Assembly: GCF_027359675.1 (NCBI RefSeq)
Contig: NZ_CP114786.1
Span: forward strand, 6,608,501-6,672,500
DNA: 64,000 bases
Source of the DNA: Roseibium sp. Sym1
Lineage (GTDB): Bacteria > Pseudomonadota > Alphaproteobacteria > Rhizobiales > Stappiaceae
Reading direction: 5' to 3'
The stretch's first letter is position 1, and every line of letters starts with the position of its first letter. The position numbers were made by a program, and so were the translations under genes. The notes under the pieces are model-generated. The model saw only the letters and a program-made list of their open reading frames with translations, made no database searches and had not been told where the DNA came from. Shown here piece by piece: positions 52,658-62,031 of this stretch.

Positions 52658-53464
52658 CTACCCCGCCTTCTGGATTTCCACCGAATGCGGATAGGGAATG
52701 GAAATGCCGCCGGCGTCGAACGCTTCCTTGACCGCCTTCAGCATGTGGAATTTCAGTTCCCAGTAGTCGCCGGCATCGCACCAGAGGCGCACGCCGAGGT
52801 CGACGGAACTGTCGCCCAGGTTGGTGAGCCGCACCCAGGGTTCCGGGTCCTTGTGGACACGTGCGTCCGCATTGGCGACATCGAGGATGATCTGGACCGC
52901 CTTGTCGATGTCGTCGCCATAGTCGATGCCGAAGGTCAGATCGAGGCGGCGGGTCGAATGGGCGGAGAAATTGGTCACCACGGTGCCCCAGGCCTTGCCG
53001 TTTGGCATGATGATCTGGACGTTGTCCGGGGTCACAAGCTCCGTCACGAAGATGTTGAGGTCCTTGACCGTTCCGGAAGTCCCGCCGATGTCGACAAACT
53101 GTCCGACCTTGTAGGGCCGGAAGATGATCAGCATCACACCCGCGGCCAGGTCACTGAGCGTTCCCTGGAGGGCAAGGCCGATGGCAAGCGTGCCGGCGCC
53201 GAGCACGGCGACCAGGCTGGTGGCCTGAATGCCGAAGAGCTGCAGGATCGCGATCACCGTGATCAGCAGGATCAGCCAGCGTACGATCGAGGACGCAAAG
53301 CCGCCGATCGTGTCGTCGATGCGCGGGTGGCTGACAATCCGCTTCTTTGCAAGAGCGGCGAGAAATCCGGCCAGGAACCAGCCGATGATCAGTACAACTA
53401 GGGCTTTCACCGCGTTGATCACCAGTGGCATCCAGACGCTGACCTGGTCCATTGCGCTATCCAT
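52658..53464 (-). CDS. Small-conductance mechanosensitive channel (MscS family)
   Basis: A 268-residue protein from the ATG at 53464 (MDSAMDQVSVWMPLV), chosen for its GACGGAG site; an ATG 11 codons upstream has none. Three N-terminal helices (about 10-35, 55-80, 85-115), the third being the Gly/Ala pore helix AVLGAGTLAIGLALQGTLSDLAAG, then the MscS beta domain (IIMPNGKAWGTVVTNFS) and a C-terminal alpha/beta domain. It opens on membrane tension to release osmolytes during hypo-osmotic shock. Confidence 0.92.
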   Translation of the reverse strand: MDSAMDQVSVWMPLVINAVKALVVLIIGWFLAGFLAALAKKRIVSHPRIDDTIGGFASSIVRWLILLITVIAILQLFGIQATSLVAVLGAGTLAIGLALQGTLSDLAAGVMLIIFRPYKVGQFVDIGGTSGTVKDLNIFVTELVTPDNVQIIMPNGKAWGTVVTNFSAHSTRRLDLTFGIDYGDDIDKAVQIILDVANADARVHKDPEPWVRLTNLGDSSVDLGVRLWCDAGDYWELKFHMLKAVKEAFDAGGISIPYPHSVEIQKAG

Positions 53465-53605
53465 GAAATCTTCTCCGTCCTGAAAAAACGAATTCAATAC
53501 GTAGAAGTTCTAACAGTGGATCGATTTGCTGGCCAGCACCGCGCTCCGTCAAATTCGGCTGGCATCTTCGGCACCGGACAGACCGCCCCGGCGCCGTCAC
53601 GGGCG

Positions 53606-55123
53606 TCAGGCCGGGCTCTCACGCCATTCCTCCAGAAACGCCACCATTTCCGGATTGCCGCAGCCGGCGATATAGCGTGGCTCGAGCACGCTCCCCGCTT
53701 CCAGAAGCAACCGCGCGCAGGAAACGTGATCCGCGTCCGGCCGGTGCGGCGCGAACTCGGAGCCATGGACCACCGTGTCGAGGGCGTCGCCGCCATAGCG
53801 GTTCCTGCGCGCCAGATCCGGACGAAAAGACAGGAAGAACGCCAATTCCGGCGCAAGGCCGTTCCAGCCGGCCAGATGCAGCGGCGGCAGGCCCATATAG
53901 TCGGTCTGGTCGGGATCCAGTCCCGCCGCGATCAGCGCCTTCAGGTGCCTAAGCCGTCCGGGTTGTCCCGCGAGCTCGGTGAGAAGGCTCCGGTCCTCCT
54001 CGCTGAGTGTGGCGAGGTCCAGTTTTCCGGGCTCTGGTGCTCCGTCCGCACAAGCGGCCAGTACACTCTCGTTGGCGGACAAGGGGCCTGCATGACCCTG
54101 CCTCTCCAGATATTGCGCCGCCGCCCGGTTGCCGTGGATACGGGCCAGAGCATAGGCCGTGTGCCCGCTCCAGACAGCGTCCGCGTCCGCGCCGAATTCC
54201 AGGAGCAAGGCCATGACCTCTGGCGACCGGCCGCGCCGCACCGCCTGGTGCAGGGAGGGGATTGTGTTCATCGGCAGGCCGCTCGGGTGGTCCGGCTCGG
54301 TGACGTTCGGATCGGCCCCTGCCTCCAGAAGCAGCCGGACCTTGCGGATGTCGTCGAAATCGAGCGCGCGCGGCAGGGCGTTGGTTCCGTTCGGGCGGGC
54401 ACCGTGCTTCAGAAGCAGCTCCAGCGCGTGCGCCTGGCCAAGCTCCGTCGCGTGATAGAGGCTCTCGTTGTCATTCGGATCGGCGCCCTTTTCCAGGAAC
54501 CAGCGGCCGAGTTCGAAATTGTCGGCGTGACACAGCGCGCCATAGAGCGCGGAGAGCGTGTGATCCGCGCCAGGCTCCGGTGGATAGCCGTCATTCACAT
54601 CCGCGCCGTTCGCGACAAGCATCTCGGCGATCGCCAGCATGTCCGCCCGCTTTTCCGGACTGCGGTGGATTTCCCTGGAAAAGGCCAGATGCAGAAGAGG
54701 ACTGCGCGGACCGACCTTGCGCGTGCCAGCAGCCGGGTCGGCGGCAAGGGCCGCATGTACCGCCGCCGGATCGATCAGGGCGACTTGCAGACCGAGATTG
54801 TCGTCTTTCAGCGACGGGTCATCCGCCAGGAGCCTGTCCGTGATCCAGTGCTGTCCATGATAGAGCGCGATCTTCAATCGCTCGGCTCTCTCGGCCCGGG
54901 TCATGGCCAAGGATTCATGCGCAAATTTCAGCTTCGGCCAGCTGTCGTGGCCGGCTTCGCGGGCAATCACATGCAGGAAATCGGCATGTCTCAGACCCTT
55001 CGCCGGATCGACATGGGCGGCAACGCGCGCAATCGCGTCCGCGTCCCCCTTCAAATGGGCCTTGCGCAGGCGGCGGGCGGATTTCTTGTAAGCCTCAAGG
55101 GAAGATGCAGGTCCGTCGGACAT
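53606..55123 (-). CDS. Ankyrin-repeat protein
   Basis: A 505-residue protein. The ATG at 55123 (MSDGPASSLEAYKKSARRLR) has an excellent AGGAGAAAAG site; the frame is open far upstream but that part is non-coding in character. Residues 1-80 are a helical N-terminus (AHLKGDADAIARVAAHVDPA, 'HADFLHVIAREAGHDSWPKLK'), followed by at least seven degenerate ankyrin units (for example LLKHGARPNGTNALPRA, LLEAGADPNVTEPDHPSG, LLLEFGADADAVWSG, LIAAGLDPDQTDYMGLPPLH). No signal peptide or membrane segment is seen, so it is a cytoplasmic binding scaffold. Its partner is unknown. Confidence 0.85.
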   Translation of the reverse strand: MSDGPASSLEAYKKSARRLRKAHLKGDADAIARVAAHVDPAKGLRHADFLHVIAREAGHDSWPKLKFAHESLAMTRAERAERLKIALYHGQHWITDRLLADDPSLKDDNLGLQVALIDPAAVHAALAADPAAGTRKVGPRSPLLHLAFSREIHRSPEKRADMLAIAEMLVANGADVNDGYPPEPGADHTLSALYGALCHADNFELGRWFLEKGADPNDNESLYHATELGQAHALELLLKHGARPNGTNALPRALDFDDIRKVRLLLEAGADPNVTEPDHPSGLPMNTIPSLHQAVRRGRSPEVMALLLEFGADADAVWSGHTAYALARIHGNRAAAQYLERQGHAGPLSANESVLAACADGAPEPGKLDLATLSEEDRSLLTELAGQPGRLRHLKALIAAGLDPDQTDYMGLPPLHLAGWNGLAPELAFFLSFRPDLARRNRYGGDALDTVVHGSEFAPHRPDADHVSCARLLLEAGSVLEPRYIAGCGNPEMVAFLEEWRESPA

Positions 55124-55311
55124 GGCTTTTCTCCTGTTTGAAAAGCCCGGGTGATCCGCTTGTGTCGGGCGCAGGTGAAAAACCGGCAAGTATCGTCGGG
55201 TGTCAGGGTGCTTTCGCTTTCCGCGGATCCGGCTGCCGCCCTCGTCGGCACCGGAATCCTGCAGGAACGGGCAAGGCATTGCAAGCCCGTTCCGGTGTCC
55301 ACCCTCTCTGC

Positions 55312-56175
55312 TCAGCCTTTTGCGGGGCCGAGGTCGCAAGGCGCCTCGCTGTCGTCCGGCACGAAGAAATCCGGGGCCAGCGCAAGGCTCGGGTCGACAC
55401 GGTACTTGTCGAAGTCGGTGACACCGCGGCTTGCCAGGAACGTGTCGTCGATAAGGAACTGGCCGGTGAACTCCTTCGACGGCGAGGTGAAGATCTCGTA
55501 GGCGGCATCGGCCAGGATGGCCGGCGTCCGGCTCTGCTGCATCATCTTGTCGCCGCCAATGATGTTCTTGATCGCCGCCGTCGCGATCGTGGTGCGCGGC
55601 CAAAGTGCGTTGACCGCGATGCCCTTGGAGCGCAGCTCGCCGGCCAGGCCCAGCACCACAAGGCTCATGCCGTATTTGGCGATCGAATAGGGCGTGAACG
55701 GAGCGAACCACTTTTCCTGCATGTCGAGCGGCGGCGACAGCATCATGATATGCGGGTTGTCCGCGTTCTTGAGATGCTCGATCGCGTGTTTGGAACAGGC
55801 CAGAGTTCCGCGTGTGTTGATCTGGTGCATCAGGTCGAAACGCTTCATGTCGGTCTGCTGCAGGGGCGTGAGCTGGATGGCGCTGGCATTGTTCACCAGA
55901 ATGTCGAGCCCGCCGAAATGGGCCGCCGTCTTGTCGATGGCTTCCTTGACGGCTTCATCGTCACGAACGTCGAGCACCACCGGCAAAGCCTTGCCGCCCG
56001 CTGCTTCAATCTCTTCTGCGGCGGTAAAGATCGTGCCTTCGAGCTTCGGGTGGGGCTCGGCGGTTTTCGCCGCGACAGCGATGTTGGCGCCGTCACGCGC
56101 CGCGCGCAGTGCGATTTCCTTGCCGATTCCGCGTGAGGCGCCGGTGATGAAAAGTGTCTTCCCCTTCAGGGACAT
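55312..56175 (-). CDS. Short-chain dehydrogenase/reductase, HSDL2-like
   Basis: A 287-residue SDR. Cofactor motif TGASRGIG near residues 11-18, NNASAIQL, a catalytic YSIAKYG, and the 'EPHPKLEGTIFTAAEEIEAAGG' opening that is characteristic of the hydroxysteroid-dehydrogenase-like 2 group. The ATG at 56175 has GGAGGAACGACC before it. It lies downstream of an enoyl-CoA hydratase and acyl-CoA dehydrogenase on the same strand, which fits a role in acyl-chain metabolism; the substrate is unknown. Confidence 0.88.
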   Translation of the reverse strand: MSLKGKTLFITGASRGIGKEIALRAARDGANIAVAAKTAEPHPKLEGTIFTAAEEIEAAGGKALPVVLDVRDDEAVKEAIDKTAAHFGGLDILVNNASAIQLTPLQQTDMKRFDLMHQINTRGTLACSKHAIEHLKNADNPHIMMLSPPLDMQEKWFAPFTPYSIAKYGMSLVVLGLAGELRSKGIAVNALWPRTTIATAAIKNIIGGDKMMQQSRTPAILADAAYEIFTSPSKEFTGQFLIDDTFLASRGVTDFDKYRVDPSLALAPDFFVPDDSEAPCDLGPAKG

Positions 56176-56227
56176 GGTCGTTCCTCCATATGTCGCTTTG
56201 TGCGACGACCTTACGGTCTCCAATGTT

Positions 56228-56333
56228 GTCATCCCGGCCAAGCGAAGCGACGAGCCGGGACCCAGGATTCCGGGACCGTTGTTTTCCTCACCGAAGATGA
56301 AGTTTCCTGGGTCCCCGCTTCCGCGGGGATGAC
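56228..56333. repeat. Intergenic inverted-repeat element, GTCATCCC...GGGGATGAC type
   Basis: Starts GTCATCCCGGCCAAGCG and ends CCGCGGGGATGAC, with an internal GGGACCCAGGA / TCCTGGGTCCC pair. It occupies most of the 173-base gap between the SDR and enoyl-CoA hydratase genes. Common type of alphaproteobacterial spacer repeat; whether it stops the transcript is not known. Confidence 0.8.
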
Positions 56334-56348
56334 ATTTCATTTTATGGC

Positions 56349-57092
56349 TCAGGCCTTCTTCTTCATCATAAAGGCCTGGAAGGCGGCGATGGTTTCCGGA
56401 GCGCTCAGACGGCTGGCGAAGATCCTGATCTCCTCCTCCACGCGATCCGACAGCACTGAAATGTCGCCGCGCAGCAGTTTTCTCGAGAGCGCCATGGCTT
56501 CAGGCGGCTTCGAGGCAATCTCCTTCGCGCATGCCAAAGCCGCCGCATCGACATCTCCCTCGACCACTTCGTTGACGAGGCCGCAGGCGGCCGCCTTCTC
56601 CGCGGAGAAACCCTTGCCGAGGCACAGCAGCTCGAACGCCCGGGCATGGCCCATCAGCTGCGGACCGAGCAGGCTGGACCCGGCCTCCGGCACCAGGCCG
56701 AGATCGACGAAAGGCGAGCGGATCAGGGAGCGCGGGCTGGCAAAGACCATGTCGCAATGCATCAGCAACGTTGTGCCGACACCGATGGCGATGCCGTCGA
56801 CGGATGCGACCAGCGGCTTCTCGTTGCGGACCAGCGCCCGCAGGAAGTGCACGACCGGCGTTTCGTCGAGGCCGGCCTTGCCGGCATGTTGCAGGAAGTC
56901 GCCGATGTCGTTGCCGGCGGTAAAGACCTCCGGCTGGCCACAGATCAGCTGGCAGCGGATGCCGTCATCGCCGTTGCCGGTCTCGAGCGCTTCGGCAAGG
57001 GCGTTGTACATGTCCCCCGTCAGGGCATTCTTCTTCTCCGGCCGGTCCAGACGCAGGACCCGGACGCCGTCTTCAATCGATTTCTGTATCAT
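56349..57092 (-). CDS. Enoyl-CoA hydratase/isomerase family protein
   Basis: A 247-residue crotonase-fold protein. The opening VRVLRLDRPEKKNALTGDMY, oxyanion-hole segment FTAGNDIGDFL and VASVDGIAIGVGTTLLMHCD, then FVDLGLVPEAGSSLLGPQLM are typical. The glutamates of true hydratases are not obvious, so isomerase or hydrolase activity is possible. Nineteen bases follow the acyl-CoA dehydrogenase stop, making an operon for fatty or branched acyl-CoA breakdown. Confidence 0.88.
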   Translation of the reverse strand: MIQKSIEDGVRVLRLDRPEKKNALTGDMYNALAEALETGNGDDGIRCQLICGQPEVFTAGNDIGDFLQHAGKAGLDETPVVHFLRALVRNEKPLVASVDGIAIGVGTTLLMHCDMVFASPRSLIRSPFVDLGLVPEAGSSLLGPQLMGHARAFELLCLGKGFSAEKAAACGLVNEVVEGDVDAAALACAKEIASKPPEAMALSRKLLRGDISVLSDRVEEEIRIFASRLSAPETIAAFQAFMMKKKA

Positions 57093-57111
57093 CAGGTGCT
57101 CCAGGGCCGGT

Positions 57112-58896
57112 TCAGGAGGCCAGCGTTTCCGGATCGAAGGTCTGTATCGCCTCCGCCGACAGAAGGATGTCGGACTTCAGGCCGGCTGTTTCTCCCAACG
57201 TGGTTTCGCAGTAACCGCGCGCCAGCAGCGTGCGTTCTGCCAACCGCTGCGCCTGTTCCCCGGCGGAGCGCAGGGCGCCCTTGGCCAGAAGCGCGCCGCC
57301 AAGCGCCAGTCCGGCCAGCCGCAGGTAGGGTGTTGCACCCGAGAGTGCGTCGGCAACCCGGCCATCGGCCTGCGCCGCCAGCATGTAGTCGGTCGCCTCG
57401 GCCAAATCCTGAAGGCTTGCCGCGAGCCGCTCCGCCGTCGCGCCGAATTCCGGCCGGTTGGACGCGGCAACCTCGTCCGCAATGGCGGTCAGTTCCGCTA
57501 TGAAACCCTTGACATGTGCGCCGCCGGACAGCGGCAGCTTGCGCGTCACCAGGTCGATCGACTGGATGCCGTTGGTGCCTTCGTAAATCGGGGCGATGCG
57601 GGCATCCCGCAGGTGCTGCGCGGCACCTGTTTCCTCGATAAAACCCATGCCGCCGTGGATCTGGACACCGAGCGAGGCGACCTCGACACCGAAATCGGTC
57701 GACAACGCCTTGGCAATCGGCGTCAGCAGGCTGGCGCGTTCGCTCCAGAAGGTCCTGCCGTCGGCATCTCCGGCGGCATTCGCCATGTCGATGGCATGGG
57801 CACAGGCGTAGCAGATCGCCCGGGCAACCTGGGTCCTCGACTTCATGCCAAGCAGCATGCGTTTGATGTCCGGATGGCGCGCGATCGGGCTCATGCCGTC
57901 CTCGCCCGTATCCCCCGGCGCCCGGCCCTGCTTGCGTTCGATCGCATAGGCTAGAGCGTGCTGGTAGGCGCGCTCGGCAACCCCCAGCCCCTGGATGCCG
58001 ACCGCGAGGCGGGCGTTGTTCATCATGGTGAACATGCAGGCGAGGCCCCGGTTCTCCTCACCGATCAGCCAGCCTTTCGCGCCGCCTTCGTCGCCATAGA
58101 CCATGGTGCAGGTCGGCGAACCGTGAATACCCATCTTGTGCTCGACCCCGGCCACCTTGACGTCGTTGCGTTCGCCGAGCGTGCCGTCGTCATTGACCAG
58201 GAATTTCGGCACCAGAAACAGGGAAATGCCCTTGGTGCCGGGAGGCGCGTCCGGCAGGCGCGCCAGCACCATATGGATGATGTTGTCGGTCAGGTCGTGG
58301 TCGCCATAGGTGATGAAGATCTTCTGGCCGAAGATGCGGTAGGTGCCGTCGTCGTTGCGTTCCGCCTTGGCCTTCAGGGCGTTGAGGTCCGACCCGGCCT
58401 GCGGCTCGGTCAGGTTCATGGTGCCCATCCACTCGCCGGAAACCAGTTTTTCCAGGTACCTGGCCTTCAGGTCCTCGGAAGCATGTTTTTCCATGGCCTC
58501 GACGGCGCCGATGGTCAGGGTCGGTCCGATGGCGAAAGCCATGGACCCGGAGTTCCACATCTCCAGCGCCGCCGCGGACAGCATCTGCGGCAGCCCCTGG
58601 CCTCCGGATTCCGGATCGGCGGTCAGTCCGTTCCAGCCGCCCTCGATCCAGGCATGATAGGCCTCGCGCCAGCCCGGAGGCGTCGACACATTGCCGTTTT
58701 CCAACGGCGTGCCATGCCGGTCGGCAACAGCGTTGAGCGGCGCGATCTCCTCGGCCGAGAACCGGCCGGCCTCGGTGAGAATGGCATCGACAAGATCGTC
58801 ACTCAATTCCGCATAACGGGCACTTTCCCGAAGATCTCCCAGTCCGCAGACTTGTTTCAGCGTAAAGGCGATCTCATCGACAGGGGCGCGATACAT
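57112..58896 (-). CDS. Acyl-CoA dehydrogenase with C-terminal extension
   Basis: A 594-residue FAD enzyme, about 200 residues longer than short-chain acyl-CoA dehydrogenases. The FAD/substrate segment MNLTEPQAGSDL, IFGQKIFITYG, GIHGSPTC and the C-terminal 'QIHGGMGFIEETGAAQHLRD' are clear; an extra C-terminal domain ends the protein. Its layout and 'MYRAPVDEIAFTL' start fit the group that includes 3-methylmercaptopropionyl-CoA dehydrogenase (DmdC) of marine bacteria, but DmdC function is not shown by sequence alone. It is first in a three-gene minus-strand unit. Confidence 0.88.
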   Translation of the reverse strand: MYRAPVDEIAFTLKQVCGLGDLRESARYAELSDDLVDAILTEAGRFSAEEIAPLNAVADRHGTPLENGNVSTPPGWREAYHAWIEGGWNGLTADPESGGQGLPQMLSAAALEMWNSGSMAFAIGPTLTIGAVEAMEKHASEDLKARYLEKLVSGEWMGTMNLTEPQAGSDLNALKAKAERNDDGTYRIFGQKIFITYGDHDLTDNIIHMVLARLPDAPPGTKGISLFLVPKFLVNDDGTLGERNDVKVAGVEHKMGIHGSPTCTMVYGDEGGAKGWLIGEENRGLACMFTMMNNARLAVGIQGLGVAERAYQHALAYAIERKQGRAPGDTGEDGMSPIARHPDIKRMLLGMKSRTQVARAICYACAHAIDMANAAGDADGRTFWSERASLLTPIAKALSTDFGVEVASLGVQIHGGMGFIEETGAAQHLRDARIAPIYEGTNGIQSIDLVTRKLPLSGGAHVKGFIAELTAIADEVAASNRPEFGATAERLAASLQDLAEATDYMLAAQADGRVADALSGATPYLRLAGLALGGALLAKGALRSAGEQAQRLAERTLLARGYCETTLGETAGLKSDILLSAEAIQTFDPETLAS

Positions 58897-59029
58897 TCAG
58901 GTCCTCCCAAACCGGCCGGGGCGGGTTCGCACCGACGCATGACTGTTTTTTGGCTGTTCCGAGCTTGACGGATGCGAGGCTTCTCCGCAAAAGGCGCTAT
59001 CGGCAGCGATTTGAGTGGACAATAGACCA

Positions 59030-59047
59030 GTTGACGTTAACGTCAAC
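59030..59047. promoter_or_regulatory. Perfect 18-bp palindrome between acyl-CoA dehydrogenase and sua5
   Basis: GTTGACGTTAACGTCAAC, perfectly self-complementary, 134 bases before the dehydrogenase start and 70 before sua5. The ACGTTAACGT core is of the type bound by regulators of acyl-CoA and branched-chain amino acid catabolism (MerR-type LiuR sites have ACGT-rich palindromes; recalled, not checked). It is probably the operator of the dehydrogenase operon. Confidence 0.7.
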
Positions 59048-59116
59048 CCGTATCGCAGCGGCAGGTCATCGTCTTTTTGGTCAATTCGCAGGAACCCAAC
59101 GGGCGAGACACGCGAC

Positions 59117-60112
59117 ATGCAGCGCTGGACACTCGACATCCACAGCCCCGGCTGGCAGACCGCTCCTGAAGCGGATGACGTCTGCAAGGCACTTCTGGCC
59201 GGCGACCTTGTCGCGGTGCCGACCGAGACGGTCTACGGTCTTGCCGCCGACGCCACCAACGGCGCCGCCTGCGCGAAAATATTCGAGGCCAAGGGCCGAC
59301 CCCAGTTCAATCCCCTGATCTCCCATGTGGCCTCCCTCGACGCTGCCCTGGATCACGGCATCTTCAACAAGCAGGCTCTTGCGCTTGCCGAGGCCTTCTG
59401 GCCGGGTCCGCTGACCCTGGTCGTTCCGAAACGCGAGACCTCGCAGATCTCAGACCTGGCAACCGCGGGTCTGGACACGGTTGCCCTGCGTGTGCCCGAC
59501 GGACCGGTGATGCGCTTTCTGTCGGAAAAAACCGGACGTCCGCTGGCAGCGCCCAGCGCCAACAGGTCCGGCAGGATCAGCCCGACCCGGGCCGAAGACG
59601 TGGTTGCCGATCTTGAAGACGCCCTGAGCTTCGTGATCGACGCCGGACCTTGCGCGGTTGGCATCGAGTCGACGATTGTCGGCCTGGCCGACGGCACACC
59701 ACGGCTGCTTCGACCCGGTGGCATTGCCCGGGAAGACGTCGAGACCGTTCTGGGAATGGCCCTTGCGGGCGCCAGCCCGGCCATGCGGCCGGACGCACCG
59801 GCAGCGCCCGGCATGCTGTCGTCGCACTATGCTCCCGACGCCCGCATGATCCTCAACGCACGGGAAGCCGCACCCGAGGACGCCCTGCTCTCCTTTGGCC
59901 CCGACCCCTTGCCGGGGGCAACTCAAGCGCACGCGGAATTCAATCTGAGCCCCAGCGGTGACCCTCGTGAAGCCGCCGCCAACCTGTTCCGCGCCATGAG
60001 AATTCTCGATTCCAGCGGCGCGAAGACGATCCGGGTTCAATTTATCCCCAACTTTGGCCTCGGCGAAGCCATCAACGACCGGTTGCGCCGCGCCGCGGCC
60101 CCGCGTGACTAA
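59117..60112 (+). CDS. L-threonylcarbamoyladenylate synthase, Sua5 type
   Basis: A 331-residue protein. N-terminal YrdC-like domain (residues about 20-205) with AVPTETVYGLAADAT, the nucleotide-binding KGRPQFNPLISHV and APSANRSGRISPT, and a C-terminal Sua5 domain after about residue 225 (PGMLSSHYAPDARM). It makes threonylcarbamoyl-AMP from threonine, bicarbonate and ATP, the first step to t6A37 in ANN-decoding tRNAs. Start at 59117 (MQRWTLDIHS) is the first ATG that leaves the palindrome free. Confidence 0.93.
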   Translation: MQRWTLDIHSPGWQTAPEADDVCKALLAGDLVAVPTETVYGLAADATNGAACAKIFEAKGRPQFNPLISHVASLDAALDHGIFNKQALALAEAFWPGPLTLVVPKRETSQISDLATAGLDTVALRVPDGPVMRFLSEKTGRPLAAPSANRSGRISPTRAEDVVADLEDALSFVIDAGPCAVGIESTIVGLADGTPRLLRPGGIAREDVETVLGMALAGASPAMRPDAPAAPGMLSSHYAPDARMILNAREAAPEDALLSFGPDPLPGATQAHAEFNLSPSGDPREAAANLFRAMRILDSSGAKTIRVQFIPNFGLGEAINDRLRRAAAPRD

Positions 60113-60510
60113 AGATACGCGCCCGGTAGAAACCAGATGCCTGCGGCGGATTGGCCCGCTCCTTCTGGCACATTCTTCATCACGGATTCAAAAAGCCTGA
60201 AATATCAGCAGTTCGTGCGGCAATCCTGATTCAGAAGTTGAACCGCGATCACCTGAAGTTAATCAGCACAAGCTCCAAGCTTCCGTTTTAACGGACAACT
60301 ACTGCAAGCTCGAGCAACCTGATTTAGGTTAAGCAATTCATACAATAGAAGCCTACAAATCTGCACCTGCCTCAAACTTATCAACACCATAACCCAAATG
60401 GATTACGGTAAAAAGCTCGCATTCCCTTACTGGAATCACGTAGTTTAAGAATCAGATTTGAGATGCAGCGGACCTCCCCTCGGGCATTGCGGTGCTCGCA
60501 CCTCTGAAAG
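60113..60510. other. Gene-free AT-richer spacer before the orphan terminator
   Basis: No protein-coding frame of convincing character. The base composition is clearly lower in GC than the neighbours, with small hairpins such as AACCT-GATTT-AGGTT near 60319 and ATTCC-CTTACT-GGAAT at 60421-60436. It ends at the terminator at 60511-60543. It may contain the promoter and body of a small RNA. Confidence 0.4.
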
Positions 60511-60541
60511 GGCCGGCTTACACATAGCCGGCCTATTTTTT
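60511..60541 (+). terminator. Intrinsic terminator without an assigned gene (sRNA candidate upstream)
   Basis: GGCCGGCT-TACACAT-AGCCGGCC then TATTTTTTT. A perfect eight-base-pair stem with T-run, about 400 bases past the sua5 stop and about 400 before the HDAC-family start. Just before it is ACCTCCCCTCGGG and the small stem GGTG-CTCG-CACC. No gene ends here, so it may close a small RNA. Confidence 0.8.
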
Positions 60542-60937
60542 TGCGATACGGTCAAAAAAAAAGCGGAACGCCCCTTCCCCCTCCCCAAGGTCCAATTCCG
60601 ATAGTCCATCGACACTTGCGGCAGAACTCTATGGCTACCGGGCCTGAAACATTTCTGCTTCCTGCACCTGTCTTCGTCCGAAACATCCAACGGTGGCCGG
60701 CGGCGAGCGGTTCGCCATCGTGACGCGCGGAACTGGCGGCGGTGAAGCCCGCGACACTCCGGACAACACTGTTCCACTTTCATGGAACCGGTGTTTTCGC
60801 CGTTTCTGAACAAGCCTGCGGCTCAAACCAGGTCTTCGCGAAACGCATTTACTTTCCGACAATTGACAGTCTCCATTGCAAGCGATCTGATAACCGGCAA
60901 AGACAACCTGAACAATCGACCTTCCGGAAACGCCTCC

Positions 60938-61867
60938 TTGTCCACATTGATCCTGCACCATCCGTCTTATCTCGACCACCTGACACCGGTGGGACATCCC
61001 GAACGTCCGGACCGGATCCGGGCCATCGACCGGATTCTGGAACACGAGAAATTCCAGTCCGTGGAGCGGGATATGGCACCGATGGGCGCCGTGGAGGACA
61101 TCGCGCGCGCGCATCCGATGAGCTATGTCGATCAGATACACCGGCTTGCTCCGGAGGAAGGCACGGCGCGGGTCGACGCGGACACCACCATGTCTCCCGG
61201 CACCTGGGAAGCCGCGTTGCGCGGTGTCGGCGGTGCCTGCCGGGCCGTCGACGAGGTTCTGACGAACAGGGTCAGCAATGCCTTTTCCGCGTCCAGGCCT
61301 CCCGGACACCACGCGGAAAAGACCCGGGCGATGGGCTTCTGCTTTTTCAACAACGCCGCTGTGGCCGCACGTTACGCTCAAGCCAAATATGGGCTCGACA
61401 GGGTTGCGATCGTCGATTTCGACGTTCATCACGGCAACGGCACGCAGGACATCTTCTGGGACGACGCCTCGATGATGTACTGTTCCACGCACCAGATGCC
61501 GCTCTATCCGGGCTCGGGCGCCGCTTCCGAAACCGGTGAAGCCAACACGATTGTCAATGTTCCGCTGCCGCCGGGCGAGGACGGCACCGGCTTCAAGGAA
61601 GCCTTCGAGGTGGTGATCCTGCCGCGCCTCGAGCACTTCGCGCCGGAACTGGTCATCATTTCAGCGGGCTTTGATGCGCATGCACGCGACCCTCTCGGCG
61701 GGCTCAACCTGGTGGAAGCGGATTTCGCCTGGGCGACGCGGGCGCTGATGGATGTTGCCGACAAGCATGGCGACGGGCACCTGATTTCCGTTCTTGAAGG
61801 TGGATACGATCTGGAAGGTCTGGCCCGCTCGACCGCCGCGCACGTGATGACACTGATGACCGGCTGA
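60938..61867 (+). CDS. Histone-deacetylase-family (class II-like) amidohydrolase
   Basis: A 309-residue zinc enzyme. The HDAC core is intact: [10 protein letters not shown] (H124, H125), [13 protein letters not shown] (D160, D162, H164), an aspartate in [15 protein letters not shown] and LEGGYD. Bacterial members deacetylate polyamines, acetoin-related or protein substrates; the substrate here is unknown. The TTG at 60938 ([20 protein letters not shown]) gives the normal family length; upstream in-frame ATGs would add 52 residues of unmatched sequence. Directly precedes xseB. Confidence 0.88.
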   Translation: MSTLILHHPSYLDHLTPVGHPERPDRIRAIDRILEHEKFQSVERDMAPMGAVEDIARAHPMSYVDQIHRLAPEEGTARVDADTTMSPGTWEAALRGVGGACRAVDEVLTNRVSNAFSASRPPGHHAEKTRAMGFCFFNNAAVAARYAQAKYGLDRVAIVDFDVHHGNGTQDIFWDDASMMYCSTHQMPLYPGSGAASETGEANTIVNVPLPPGEDGTGFKEAFEVVILPRLEHFAPELVIISAGFDAHARDPLGGLNLVEADFAWATRALMDVADKHGDGHLISVLEGGYDLEGLARSTAAHVMTLMTG

Positions 61868-62031
61868 GCTCCGGCAGATGCGTCCCAGGACGATCCTTGG
61901 CTCCGTCACGGCGCTCCTGCGTCAAAACCACGGGGATGACCTGCCCGAATTTCATTCGGTCCCTTGACCTTCGCCGCCCGGACCGCAAGTTTGCCTCGAG
62001 ACTGACGAAACGCCGAAACACTGGATCGCCC

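Noticed and set aside
55124..55711. Upstream extension of the ankyrin frame to 701 residues
   Set aside because: The extension overlaps the SDR gene region and is Arg/Gly/Pro-rich; the strong ribosome site at 55123 marks the real start.
57112..58896. Firm assignment as DmdC (3-methylmercaptopropionyl-CoA dehydrogenase)
   Set aside because: Length and start fit, but dmdB, dmdD and dmdA are not present nearby and the subgroup cannot be told by eye.
60445..60813. 122-residue minus-strand frame
   Set aside because: It runs through the orphan terminator and is Arg/Cys-rich with no recognisable domain.
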